Part shown: positions 11,678 through 21,736 of the stretch, one piece after another
Layout: the number at the start of each line of letters is the position of its first letter
Numbering within the stretch: the stretch's first letter is position 1
Assembly (NCBI GenBank): GCA_033064195.1
Contig: JARBJD010000045.1
Span: forward strand, 248,001 to 312,000
Direction: 5' to 3'
From: Blattamonas nauphoetae
Lineage: Eukaryota; Preaxostyla; Oxymonadida
DNA: 64,000 bases
Program-made: the position numbers and the translations under genes
The notes under the pieces: generated by a model
Database searches by the model: none
Told to the model about the DNA's origin: nothing
What the model saw: the letters and a program-made list of their open reading frames with translations, nothing else

Positions 11678-12739
11678 TCAAAGGTTCATGCCCTGTTGGT
11701 TGTTCCATTTAATCGATCTGTCAACAATATCTCTTCCGAATGTTTGACTTCTGTCGTTTCGCAGCTTCTCCTCCATCGCATCTTCGATGCCCTCTATTCT
11801 CAACATTCGAAGTATTATCTTCCCCATCTCTCGCACTTCTTCCCTTTGCTCGTTCCATTCCCGCTGGGCATTGTTCAAGAAATACAGAAGAGAACGGATT
11901 GCCTTATCATCTTCTAAGAATGCTAGAAAGCTCAGAATCGTGAGAAAGACGGGCATATTAACGACAAAATCCATGGTCTGTTGATAAAATGGACAGATTT
12001 GGAGGAGTCGGGTGAGGAGTGTCATAAAATTCGCTGATTGGTCACCATCGACGATCGAATAGCGGTTCGCGCACAAATGCCAAATAAACATCTCCGAAGG
12101 TGCCAGAACTTGCTGAAAAACTGTCTCGTGAACAGCTTGTTGTTCATTATTATCTTCAATTTTGAGACTTGCGAGACCATTTGGAGTTGCGAGCCAGAGA
12201 GAAGATTTGACGACGTTCATGATGTTGATGTGAATATCTTCTGCTTCTTCAAAAGAAAGAGACTGTGGATTGAGAGTGACAATGAGTTGAGGAATCAGAT
12301 CAGCTTTGACGAGGGCAAATTGGACTTTGAGTGAACAGATCCAACTCATAGTTACCAGCATCTCAATTGTTGCTGTTGTGATTGCCTGATTGGCTGAGGA
12401 AAGGAGCACCCCAATGCACCGTACGAAGTCTGGAGAAGAGTTATCAGAACTCGATGTAAAGCTGCTTAGAAATGCGTTTGCTGAGTCTCGCGAAGATGGA
12501 TGCACAAATCTGAAAAGTATCACTGCTTTCTCTTCCAGAGCGTCATCAAGTTCAGGCTGGAACTTCATAGTGGCAACAAGAGACTGAAAAACAACGACCT
12601 TCTCGTCCTCAGATTCAAGTTCTTCCTCATCCCAATTCAGGAATGGAGAGCAATCCATTGAATACTCCACTTGAGGGGAGGACAAATCAGAGTGTACAGT
12701 ACTTGATGATGTGTCTGTTTTCTTGTCAGATTCTGTCAT
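11678..12739 (-). CDS. Copy C1 of the 357-residue armadillo-like family
   Basis: This is a complete 353-residue copy and the template for the family description. Residues 1-40 are variable and Ser-rich and end in a conserved block, DCSPFLNWDEE. Then come AVVFRSLVAT-type sequence (here VVVFQSLVAT), helical repeats with LALVKADLIPQLI, NPQSLSFEEAEDIHINIM, PSEMFIWHLCANRYSIVDG and MPVFLTILSFLAF, and a C-terminal MLRIEGIEDAMEEKLRND. The amphipathic helices and the 'ALVKADLIPQLI' motif resemble armadillo/HEAT repeats, which are protein-protein scaffolds. No signal peptide or membrane segment is seen, so it is probably cytosolic. No catalytic motif is present and the function is unknown. Its central section is nearly identical to copy C6 at 30325-31410. 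Confidence 0.85.
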   Translation of the reverse strand: MTESDKKTDTSSSTVHSDLSSPQVEYSMDCSPFLNWDEEELESEDEKVVVFQSLVATMKFQPELDDALEEKAVILFRFVHPSSRDSANAFLSSFTSSSDNSSPDFVRCIGVLLSSANQAITTATIEMLVTMSWICSLKVQFALVKADLIPQLIVTLNPQSLSFEEAEDIHINIMNVVKSSLWLATPNGLASLKIEDNNEQQAVHETVFQQVLAPSEMFIWHLCANRYSIVDGDQSANFMTLLTRLLQICPFYQQTMDFVVNMPVFLTILSFLAFLEDDKAIRSLLYFLNNAQREWNEQREEVREMGKIILRMLRIEGIEDAMEEKLRNDRSQTFGRDIVDRSIKWNNQQGMNL

Positions 12740-12763
12740 CCAGGAGGAAGTGGTGGAAAAATA

Positions 12764-12776
12764 CTCGTTATGGGTC
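12764..12776 (-). promoter_or_regulatory. Conserved GACCCATAACGAG motif upstream of family copies
   Basis: Read on the coding strand this is GACCCATAACGAG, 25 bp before the ATG of C1. The same word, with at most a few changes, precedes thirteen other copies: near 15059, 18633, 27341, 31435, 35199, 39567, 43304 and 46946 on the minus strand, and near 50790, 52310, 56724, 60776 (changed to CCCATAAGCTG) and 62302 on the plus strand. It lies about 10-60 bp upstream of the start codon. It could be a core promoter element, or simply part of a duplicated 5' flank. Confidence 0.55.
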
Positions 12777-12789
12777 GGTAGAATGAATC

Positions 12790-13945
12790 AGTGAAACAAA
12801 GATAATGAGATGAAATTAACGTCCAAAAGGAAGAAAAAATTAACCAACAAAGACTGAGACGCCATTATTTGATGCGATCAACGAGAACTCTAATTCATCT
12901 CTTCCTCTACTTCGCGTCCAACTCGGTCTTCAATTGATCCTCGTTCCATCGAAGACCCTCCATCTCCTCCTTCCACACGCCCTCTCTCACTCTCGTCTCT
13001 TCCTCTCTCTTGAGAGCCATGTCCTCCATTTCATCAGCCTCAGACACAACCATCTCCAAATCTCCAAAATCCCCACTCTTCACTCTTCACTCTCAACCCC
13101 TCCCCCAATCCCATCCTCTCCTCCAACCCTCCACATGACTGAGTCTGCCTCCCCTTCACCAACAACACCACTCCCTTGTTCTCCACCATCACTCCCTTCA
13201 AAACTCACTCATCAACACCTCCCTTCTCTTCACCCTCCACATCCCTCGCTTCATCTGCTCCCGCTGTTGGTTCATGTTCTGTTGTTTACTCGACAGGGAC
13301 TCCAGTGTCGCTAGCTGTCCTTCGAGTCGCCAGACAGCACCGACACATGGAGTGAGCGAAGGCGACGATGTCAAGTGTGTCCCTCCAGACTCGTGGTCAT
13401 TGCGGAGACGATATGGCAAGTCGCGATGGCGGCTGTGTCGGTGTTCAGTCTGTCTGTCCTTCTGCACGCCGTCGTGTTCCCTTGTGTTCCTTCCGCTCAA
13501 ATCAGCCAACAGCAATCACATCCTTCCCTCAAGCGCTGTCGGGGCTGACTTTTGGCGAAGTGTGAGGGAACAGCCAGTCACAAGTTGCGGTGTCGTCGGT
13601 GAGAGCGACGAATTGCGACGCCAAGCTTCGTCTGCCGCAGTGAAGAATGGTGGAGAGATGTGGTGGAGGACAGTCGCGCACTTTCCCCTTTTCGCATTTC
13701 TCTTCGTATCTCCACCAATTATCACCATCCATCCAGTGATCGACGCATAGCTTTCCAAAAGGAGCAGTGCGAGAATAGCAGCGAAGGCGAAGGAGAGTGT
13801 GGCGACCATCGGGCGAGACTGGCGAGAGAGAAGCCAAATCGTTCCCGCAAACGAAGTCATGAGGAGATGCCAGAGTCCACAAAGATCACACACAAACAGT
13901 GCTTGTTGTCTAAAATTGAGTCAGAAACAGCTCGAAATATTCGCT
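12790..13945 (-). pseudogene. Downstream tail of unit C2: decayed coiled-coil/membrane gene remnant
   Basis: Reading leftward from the end of C2, the tail holds a hydrophobic stretch (FAFAAILALLLLES, near 13780). A Gln/Arg-rich coiled-coil block follows (LESLSSKQQNMNQQREQMKR, near 13260-13320), then an acidic coiled coil (MVVSEADEMEDMALKREEE, near 13030). These lie in different frames with stops between them, so no intact product is possible. The same blocks recur at 31540-32050, 28140-28310 and, inverted, at 56140-56610. The ancestral gene probably encoded a coiled-coil membrane protein. Function is unknown. Confidence 0.55.
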
Positions 13946-13960
13946 GATGTTTGTCTGTTT

Positions 13961-15034
13961 CTACCAAAGTCGCGGAAGGTTCGTGCCCAACTGGTTGTTC
14001 CATTTGATTGACTCGTTAACAATATGTCTTCCAGAGAATTCGTTTCTGTCGTTTTGCAGCTTTTCCTCCATCACATCTTCGATGCCCTCCATTCTCAACA
14101 TTCGAAGAACTTTCTTCCACATCTGTTGATTTTCTCCCCTTGTTCTGTTCCATTCCCGCTGGGCATCGATCATTTCAAGAAGAAAAGTCCAAATTGTGAC
14201 TTGATTTTCGAAGAATGTGAGACAACTTGGGATTGCGAGAAATAGGGGCATATGAAGAACAATTTCCATTGTCGGTTGATGAGATGGAGATATTCGGAGG
14301 AGGGTGGCGAGGAGTATCAGAAAATAGAGGGATTGGTCTCCATCGACGATTGAAAAGCGGTTCGCGCACAAATGCACAATATACTGCTCCGATGGAACTA
14401 GAACTTGCTGAAAAACCGTATCGTGAACAGCTTGTTGCTCATAGCTTTCTCCATTGTTGAGTGAGGCGATACCATCCGGAGTTGAGAGCAAAAGAGATTT
14501 GCGGATGCTTTTCATGAGGTTGATGTGGATATCTTCTGTTTCAGCAAATGAAAGAGACTGTAGATTGAGAGATGAGAAGATTTGTGGGATAAGATCAGCT
14601 TGGATGAGGGCAAGTCGGACTTCTGCTGAACAGAACACGATCAGCTTGTAGAGAGTGATCATCGTCGTGTTGATGATAGTCTGATTGGCCGACGAAAGGA
14701 GTACACCGATGGAGTAGATGAAGGTTCTCGAAGATTCGTTCGTGGTTCGCCCAAAGTTGCTGAGAAAAGCATCGGCCGATTCTTCACCATCTGGATCCAC
14801 AGATTCGAGAAACGTCACGGCTTTCGTTTCCAGAGAGTCATCAAGTGCAGGTTGGGACTTCAAAGTGGCAACAAGAGACCGAAAGACAACAGATTGTTCG
14901 TGTTCAGATTCAAGAGATTCTTCATCCCAATTCAGGAAAGCATCACAATCTACAGAAGATGAAAAGTCGTGGAAAGAGATACCAGGGCAAGGAGCATCAG
15001 AGGATGGGTTAATTGTCTTGTCAAAGGTCGTCAT
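13961..15034 (-). CDS. Copy C2 of the 357-residue family
   Basis: The ATG at 15034 gives a complete 357-residue protein starting MTTFDKTINPSSDAPCPGIS. The frame is open further upstream but lacks another ATG. It has the second N-terminal type of the family (SSVDCDAFLNWDEESLESEHE), shared almost base for base with copy C5 at 27175-27300. The rest follows the family order: SVVFRSLVAT, IQADLIPQIF, PSEQYIVHLCANRFSIVDG and MLRMEGIEDVMEEKLQND. No lesion is seen. Confidence 0.85.
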   Translation of the reverse strand: MTTFDKTINPSSDAPCPGISFHDFSSSVDCDAFLNWDEESLESEHEQSVVFRSLVATLKSQPALDDSLETKAVTFLESVDPDGEESADAFLSNFGRTTNESSRTFIYSIGVLLSSANQTIINTTMITLYKLIVFCSAEVRLALIQADLIPQIFSSLNLQSLSFAETEDIHINLMKSIRKSLLLSTPDGIASLNNGESYEQQAVHDTVFQQVLVPSEQYIVHLCANRFSIVDGDQSLYFLILLATLLRISPSHQPTMEIVLHMPLFLAIPSCLTFFENQVTIWTFLLEMIDAQREWNRTRGENQQMWKKVLRMLRMEGIEDVMEEKLQNDRNEFSGRHIVNESIKWNNQLGTNLPRLW

Positions 15035-15071
15035 TCTGGTTCTTTCGGAGTTCAATCGCTCGTTATGGGTC

Positions 15072-15480
15072 AGAGACCAATCGTGAGAAACAAAGAGAGC
15101 GAAATGAAATACCCATTATCAATGAACAATAAATCAGCCAACGTAGATTGAGAGGAATCCATGAAGGAAGAGAAAGGATGTTAAAGAAAACAATGAAGAA
15201 TGGCATCGGACAGTTGAGAGACGACGAATGAACCAAGTCGATCGTGAACACCCGGCACAGCATCTTCCACAGCTCGAGCCATCCAATCAGAATCCACAAA
15301 GAGCACTCCGAAACCTCCAGATGTCCTGACAAGGAAGATGATTATCTGAAGTTCTCGAATGTTCACTCACAGCGCGAATCAAACGTCATTCTCAATCGAA
15401 TCGTTGGCTTTCTCAACAGTCTGTCCTGCTCTGCGAGATTTCTCCTTCGGAGAGGTGGTTCGTGTATGAATAAGTGTGCT
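15072..15480 (-). repeat. Repeated 5' flank of family units with decayed membrane-protein coding remnant
   Basis: This flank upstream of C2 is repeated upstream of C3 (18650-19040), C10 (39600-39960) and C13 (47000-47350). On the minus strand it contains coding-like strings such as IIFLVRTSGGFGVLFVDSDW and DAILHCFL, interrupted by frame changes. They suggest the last part of an old multi-pass membrane gene. The outer border carries a conserved GAGAAATCTCGCAGAGC-like stretch. No intact product is seen. Confidence 0.5.
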
Positions 15481-15539
15481 GGTTCTGGTCGGTTTCGATT
15501 CCTGTTCTGGAAGGATCATGCCCAACAGGTTGTTTCATC

Positions 15540-16400
15540 TGCTCACAAAGACGTGACGTCATTATCGAGAAATGGGAAGCGATCAGAAGCGCATGTCGAC
15601 CACGCTGGAACATGACTGGCCACTGTCGTCATCCATCCAAACTGTCCAACGATCAGTCCAACCATGCTCCTCAACACCATCCAGTTCGACACAACTCCTC
15701 CTCCCCAATCTCCTTTGCGATCGGTCAGCAGCCTTCCTTCGACAGTGTCCTCCAAGTCTTCCATTCTCATCTGTCGAACAAGGATCTTCATCGATTCACA
15801 TTGTTCTACATCGTTCATGTCCAATTCGGGAAAATCGTGAAGGCTTCATGTGAGACAAGAGGAATCGACACGTCCGATTCGGCCGTTGAGTGATGGCTCG
15901 AGAAAGCGAGAGAGACGGGCAGAGCACAAACACAAAGGAGTGTGGGGTGTCGAGGTGTCTGAGAGCACGTGCACTTGGGAGCAGGAGAGAGTTCAGGATG
16001 ATGTTCGAGATGGACGGGGATGTCTCGAGTGTCTGGCAACGAGAGAGGCAGTTGATTGAGAGTGATGACGAGGTGAGATTTCAAACCAGTTTCAGCCAGT
16101 TTCAGTTGAATACGTTCAGAGCAGTGATATGGCCAATGTATTTCATGAACTGCGTTGTTGGGTTGTTACGATCAGGTTGGGTAGACGAGATGAGCACCCC
16201 AAAGGGCGAGATGGAGTCTGTCGAAGATCCATCAGCGAACGAGGCAACGTGACTGAGAAGAGAGTGAGCGGAACAGCGATTCCTCGGATTATCACTCCCA
16301 ACGAAAAGGTGCATTGCAGATGGTAACAATTGGATGGGCATTTCGGCGAAGTCTGAAAATGTCTTCAGCAACTCTTTTCGAGTTGGTGATGTGCGAGCGA
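15540..16400 (-). pseudogene. Deeply decayed, divergent relative of the 357-residue family
   Basis: Three frames carry weak family signatures in the right order. FGVLISSTQP lies near 16180, HLVITLNQLPLSLPDTRDIP near 16050, and QMRMEDLEDTVEGRLLTDRK near 15740. Stops and frame changes separate them. Near-identical C-terminal pieces occur at 19156-19374 and 40567-40825, so these three remnants form their own subfamily. Confidence 0.55.
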
Positions 16401-16409
16401 TTGGCTGTG

Positions 16410-17534
16410 TCCTTCACTCAATCTCCTTCAGGGCAGTTGTTCAGAGTGTGCAGATCTTGAGTCAGAAGCAGCAGTGACAGGAATAGTTGATGGTGTGCAG
16501 CGGTGAGGAAGAAGCAGATGAGCAAGCGAATGTCGTTGTGGTTGATGTTGTTCGTTTTCACAAGGATCCACCATTGCAAAGACTGGATGATGAAGACACA
16601 TCAAAATTCGCTATCCAACTCAGACAATGAATATCAGGGTGCGTATCCAGTGTGGTGGAGAGTGTTCGAGTCAGTCCCACATCAGCTCGACAATCCTTCG
16701 TCATTGGTCAATCACTTTTCAAATCAAAACACAACAGAGCGAGAGAGCGAGAGAGTGGTGTTGAAATCGGGAGAAACGAGGAAGAGGGGCGGGAGATGGT
16801 TGATTGTGGAGAGCGAAGGCTGTTGTTCAGTTCGACTCTTCGCTGGTTCTTGTCTGATTCTACCAAAGTTCTGGGACGAAGAGCGAGTGATGAAGTGGCA
16901 TGAGCTGGCGTGTCAACATCCCTTCTTCTCAACTGCTCGTTCAGCAAGCAGTTGCGTCGTGTGGATGATGACGACGACGATGAGAGCGATGAGTGGTCAC
17001 GCAACAAGTGCGTCATTGGGAGCTGGGGAGGATGAACGGCGAGCGACAATTTGGGGACAAATCTGGAATGGGGACAGAATCAGACGAGACGAGGAAGAGC
17101 GAATGCGGAGGGGTGTTTGCTTTGAAGGAACAGCCACCAGCACGCACCACGCCGAGTGTGGCGAGGGGCGAGGCAGAGGGGAGTGAGAGGGTGTGGGTGG
17201 TGAGGGAGAGGCAGAGGGGAGTGGGAGGGTGTGGGTGGTAACAGAGGAGGGATCGAGAACGGCCATCGATTCGGCGACGACATCTTCTGATCCTTCCGAA
17301 TCGTCACCATCCGTCGACGCATTGCCTTTCACAAACGAGTAGTGCGAGAGTGGCGTTGAAGGAGAGGGAGATTGTGGCGACCATCGAGCGAGACTGACGA
17401 GAGAGAATCCAAACCGTTCCGGCAAATCAAATCATGAGGTGATGTCAGTGTCGACAACGATCACACACAAACAGTGTTTCTTGTCCAAAGGAAGTCAAAA
17501 TCAGTTCGAAAAGTTCACTGGTTCATGTCTGTTG
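16410..17534. other. Non-coding tail of unit C3 with a short G-rich minisatellite
   Basis: The 16500-17100 part has long but unconvincing open frames and no recognisable motif. About two units of the 38-bp G-rich minisatellite lie at 17160-17240. Beside them, minus-strand sequence reads NASTDGDDSEGSEDVVAESM, a coding relic also present next to the large array at 30040. The segment 17330-17530 is the conserved 3' tail directly downstream of C3. Confidence 0.4.
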
Positions 17535-18608
17535 TTATTTCTGTTTCGGAATGTTCATGCCGAACAGGTTATTCCATATGATCGATCGGTCAACAATCTC
17601 TCTTCCGAAGTATTCGTTCTCGTCGTTCTGCAGCTTTTCGTCAATCACATCTTCGATGCCTTCCATTCTCAACATCCGAGACACGGTCTTCCACATCTGC
17701 CGCACTAATCCCCTTGTGTCGATCCAAAAACACTGTACGTGGTTCATGTTATCCAGAAAAGCCCAGATCGAGTTTTCTGTTTCGAAGAATGTGAGACAAC
17801 CGGGGATCGGTAGGAAGACTGGCATCTGAAGAACAAAATCCATTGTCCGGAGATGATATGTAGATATTTCGAGGAGTTGGGTGAGGAGTTCCATAAAATG
17901 CTTCAACTGCTCTCCATCGATGATCGAAAAGCGGTTCATGCACAAATACCAAATGTACTTCTCCGAAGGAATGACAACTTGCTTCAAAACCGTCGCGGGA
18001 ACAGTTTGTTGCTTGTTGTAATATTTCATTTCGACTTGTGCGAGACCAAACGGAGTTGCGAGCCGGATCGAACAGTTGATGGTTATCATGAGATAGGTGT
18101 GGATACCGCTGACTTCTGTGAATGGCAGAGACAGTTCATTGAGAGTGTTGACGATTTGAGGGATCAGATCAGCGTGAAGGAGGGCAAGTCGGACTGTAGG
18201 CGAATACCAGATGATCAGAGAAGCGACCATTTCAATTGCTGCTGTGATGATGACCTGATTGGGCGAGGAAATGAGTACCCCAATGGACTGGACGAAATTT
18301 GTCAAAGATTCATCTGTGATTCGCCCAAGGTTGCGGAGAAAAGCATCGGCTGATGATTGAGTTCTTGTAGACACAATTTCGAGAAGTTTCACAGCCTTCG
18401 CTTCCAGAGAGTTATCAGGTGAAGGCTTCATCCTCATATTGGCAACGAGAGACTGAAAGACAACGCCCATTTCGGATTCAGATCCAAGCTTTTCTTCATC
18501 CCAATTCAGGAAAGCATCACAATCTACAGAAGATGAAAAGTTGTGAAAGGAGATACCATGGGAAGGAGAAGTAGTGTAGGTGTTAATCGTCCTGTCAATC
18601 GCAGTCAT
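17535..18608 (-). CDS. Copy C3 of the 357-residue family
   Basis: The ATG at 18608 gives 357 residues (MTAIDRTINTYTTSPSHGIS), with the SSVDCDAFLNWDEEKL N-terminal block. Family motifs are all present: VVFQSLVANM, LLHADLIPQIVNTLN, PSEKYIWYLCMNRFSIIDG, MPVFLPIPGCLTFFE and MLRMEGIEDVIDEKLQND. No disruption is seen. Its upstream motif reads CCCATAACGAGTG with a T-rich change after it. Confidence 0.85.
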   Translation of the reverse strand: MTAIDRTINTYTTSPSHGISFHNFSSSVDCDAFLNWDEEKLGSESEMGVVFQSLVANMRMKPSPDNSLEAKAVKLLEIVSTRTQSSADAFLRNLGRITDESLTNFVQSIGVLISSPNQVIITAAIEMVASLIIWYSPTVRLALLHADLIPQIVNTLNELSLPFTEVSGIHTYLMITINCSIRLATPFGLAQVEMKYYNKQQTVPATVLKQVVIPSEKYIWYLCMNRFSIIDGEQLKHFMELLTQLLEISTYHLRTMDFVLQMPVFLPIPGCLTFFETENSIWAFLDNMNHVQCFWIDTRGLVRQMWKTVSRMLRMEGIEDVIDEKLQNDENEYFGREIVDRSIIWNNLFGMNIPKQK

Positions 18609-18649
18609 TCTGGTTCTTTCTGAGCTCAATCACTCGTTATGGGTTTAAG

Positions 18650-19040
18650 ATCAATCATGTGAAAAAAGAGAGCGAAATGAAATACCCATCGCAAATGAAC
18701 AAAAAAGTCAGCCGACAAAGATTGGGATCATACATGAATGAAGAGAAAGCCTGTTTAAGACAATAAGGATGATTGGCATCGGACAGTTGATAAACGAATA
18801 ATGAATCGGGTTGACAGTGAATATCCAGGACAGCATCTTCCACAGTCCGAGTTATCCAATCAGAATCCACAAAGATCAGTCCAAAACATGCAGATGCCCT
18901 GACAAGGAAGACGATCATCTGAAGTTCTCGAAACAGCATTCACAGTGCGAATCAAACGTCATTCTCAATCGAATCGTTGGCTTTCTCAACGGCCTGTCCT
19001 ACTCTGCGAAATTTCTCCTTCGGAGAGGCGGCTCATGAAT
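18650..19040 (-). repeat. Repeated 5' flank upstream of C3
   Basis: This paralogue of 15072-15480 encodes, on the minus strand, broken coding-like strings (MIVFLVRASACFGLIFVDSD and YQLSDANHPYC). It ends in the same conserved border (ATTTCGCAGAGTAGGACAGG on the minus strand). Confidence 0.5.
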
Positions 19041-19049
19041 GAATAAGTG

Positions 19050-19790
19050 CGTTGGTTGTTGTCTGTTTCTATTTCTGTTCTGGAAGGATCATGCCCAACA
19101 GGTTGTTTCATCTGCTCACGAAGACATGACGTCACCGACGAGACAGCTGAAGCGATCAGAAGCTGGTGTCGACCACGCTGGAACTTGACTGACCACTGTT
19201 GTCATGCTTCCAAACTGTCCATCGTTCAGTCCAACCAAGTTCCTCAACACCATCCAGTTCGACACAACTCCTCCTCCCCAATCTCATTTGCGATCGGTCA
19301 GCAGCCTTCCTTTGACAGTGTCCTCCCACTCTTCCATTCTCATCTGTCGAACAAGGATCTTCATCGATTCGCATCGTCCTCCATCGTTCATGTTCGGTGC
19401 TTGCCTCTTCGTAACTGTGTCAAAACAGAAACTGGAGTCGACATGTCGGAGTGTGAAGTAGATTCGTGGCTCGAGAAAGGGAGGAAGACGGACAGGGCAC
19501 AAATGAAGGCGAGAGTCGGTGGGAGGACGGGATAGATTCTGGCACGGCGGGGAAGAACAACCCCAAACGCTTCGAAGAGGTGTCGGAAAGAAGAAGACAA
19601 ATATGTTCGATTTGGATATCAGGATGGCCAATGTGAAGTGAGAGTGGTGTTGAAAGCGAGTGAAAACGAAGAAGATGGGAGCGAGATGGTTCAATGCGGA
19701 CGATTCAACGGATTGGGTGAGTTCGAGTCGTCGCGGTTCCAGTCTGATCCAAAATACGTCGTGGAAGGGTCATGCTCAGCGTGAGATTCT
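19050..19790 (-). pseudogene. Second decayed divergent family relative
   Basis: MKILVRQMRMEEWEDTVKGR near 19330 and CPVRLPPFLEP near 19490 match the remnant at 15540-16400 and that at 40567-41170. Frame changes and stops preclude a product. Confidence 0.5.
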
Positions 19791-19799
19791 GAATGATGG

Positions 19800-20360
19800 A
19801 GCAGTTTGTCGCATTCTGTCCATTCCATCCTGTTTCACTGTTGAGCTGCCTTTGTTCTGCCACATCATCTGCTATTGGAGGGGTGAGTGTGTTGATCCTT
19901 CACTCTCGACAGTCCACCCATCGTCTGCTCCTGCTTCTTGCTCGGCTGTTCACTCGACAGGGACTCCACTGTCGCCACCTGTCTTTTCAGTCACCACACA
20001 GCACCGACCCATGGAGTGAGCGGGCGACAATGTCATGTGTGTCCAGCCACACTCGCGGTCACTGCAGAGACGACGTGGCTAGCCGCCAGGTTGGCTGTGT
20101 CTATGTTCTGTCTTTCTGCCGTGCTGCACGCCGCCGTGTTCGCTTGTGCTCCTTCCACTCAAGGCAGTCAACGATAATCTCGTCCTTCCCTCGAGTCCGG
20201 TCGGGGTTGGCTTTGGTGAAGAGTGAGGGGACAGTCAGTCACAAATTGCGGTGTTGTCGGCGAGAGGAACGAAAAGCGAAACTGTGTTTCGTTTGGAGCG
20301 GCGGAGACAGGCGGAGAGATGTGGTGGAGGAAGCATCCCACATTCAGCAAAAACCCGTTC
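19800..20360 (-). repeat. Coiled-coil tail remnant
   Basis: This segment is repeated elsewhere in the array, around 41190-41690 and 31840-32330. On the minus strand it gives FLHHISPPVSAAPNETQFRF and related relics of the tail gene. There is no intact frame. Confidence 0.4.
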
Positions 20361-20930
20361 CGCTCCTCACGCTCCTCTTCGACGAGGTTCGAGTGACCAG
20401 ATGCTCGTCGATTCTTCCGTGCTTTCTTCTTCCCTTCTGGCGGCGTCGAGTGGAGTGTGTTGAACGATTCTTTGTGCCTGACATGCTCTGCCCGTCAGTT
20501 CTTTCAATCGATCCTCTTCGAGAAGGGTGACACAGAGTCGTCGCGTGCGTGCATCTGAAAGTTCTCTTCCATCAGCGTTGCCTGGTTCAGCCGAATCAGG
20601 CTCACGTTGTCCTGCCTGTCGATGTCCCAGAGGAGCTCCCCGTATCCTCGCGAGACCAGCGTGCTGGTGATGCTCTGGAGGAGCGTGCGGAATTATATCT
20701 TCGCCAGCTCGCCTGCCTCCACTCCCTTCACCAAAAGCGAGTGTAACCTCTCCTGATCGAAGTGGCCTTTGTCCAGAAGCGTCCACACATGTTGCATGGA
20801 TGTTTTGGTAATGTCGTGGGTCTTTAGCAGCGCACGTGGCAGAACAAGGTCGGTCGAGGAGCGAGTCGCTGAAGATTGTTTGTGTGAGCGAATAGCCGAG
20901 GATAGCACGTACCACACCGAGCGTGATGAG
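20361..20930 (-). pseudogene. Fragment of an unidentified gene, one in-frame stop
   Basis: On the minus strand, codon-like sequence reads ALLKTHDITKTSMQHVWTLL, LDKGHFDQERLHSLLVKGVE, then a TAA, then FRTLLQSITSTLVSRGYGEL and MEENFQMHARDDSV. It is followed by a Lys/Arg-rich string (PPEGKKKARKNRRASGHSNL). The latter part is duplicated at 33050-33210. I do not recognise the family. The fragment lies immediately beside a few minisatellite units at 20930-20995. Confidence 0.45.
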
Positions 20931-20995
20931 GGGAGAGGCAGAGGGGAGTGGGAGGGTGTGGGTGGTGAGGGAGAGGCAGAGGGGAGCGGGAGATG
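20930..20995 (+). repeat. Short array of the 38-bp G-rich minisatellite
   Basis: About two copies of GTGAGGGAGAGGCAGAGGGG-type sequence follow a conserved lead (ACCACACCGAGCGTGATGAG). The same lead precedes the arrays at 17160, 29215 and 44040. Confidence 0.7.
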
Positions 20996-21546
20996 TGGCT
21001 TGGAATAAACAACATATTCCAGTCAATCATTCAGGCACACCTTGAGGTGATGCCAGAGCCCACAAAGATCACACACAAACAGTGTGTGTTGTCCAAAACA
21101 AGTCACAAACAGGTCGAAACGTTTGCTGGTTCTTGTCTGTTTCTATTCCTGTTCCGGAACATTCATGCCCAGCAGGTTGTTCCATCTGATCGGGTATTCA
21201 ACAATATATTTGCCATAGAATCCATTTTTGTCTTTTCGCATCTTTTCCTCAATCACGTCTTCGATGCCCTCCATTCTCAACAATCGATGCACTATCTTCC
21301 CCATCTGTCGATATTCTTCCCTTGTTTTGTTCCATTCCCGCTGGGCATCGATCATTAAGCACAGAAAAAGCCAGATTGAGTCATCATAGTCAAAGAATGT
21401 GTGTAGTTCTCAATGAAATAATCCTCGCGTCACAAAATCGTACTGACGCAGTAATTCTCCTAAAAAATTATCTTTCTTCGTTTATCATCCCTAAATACAT
21501 CATTTCTGAACTTTTTTCAATTTCATAAAAACATAGAAGTTGTCAC

Positions 21547-21707
21547 GATCACTCTCCAGTGATCGACGAGTTATGGCTTCCTCCACTCGAGATGAAGATA
21601 GATTGAGTATATTTCCTGTGAATTGAGTCAAATTAAGCTAATTAATGAGGTTATTCTTCTAATTATCTCCTATCTCTTCTCGTGAAGTGATCATCCCTTT
21701 GTTACTC
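21547..21707 (+). repeat. DIRS left terminal repeat
   Basis: Bases 21589-21707 are the perfect inverse of 26054-26172. The outer 21547-21605 is complementary to the first half of the internal region at 25835-25893. Confidence 0.9.
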
Positions 21708-21736
21708 CTTGAATTGTAGTCAACATAGTTTTCTCG

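Noticed and set aside
16503-17186. 227-codon plus-strand frame
   Set aside because: Composition is Arg/Glu/Ser-rich with no motif, it runs into the minisatellite, and no related frame is conserved in paralogous tails.
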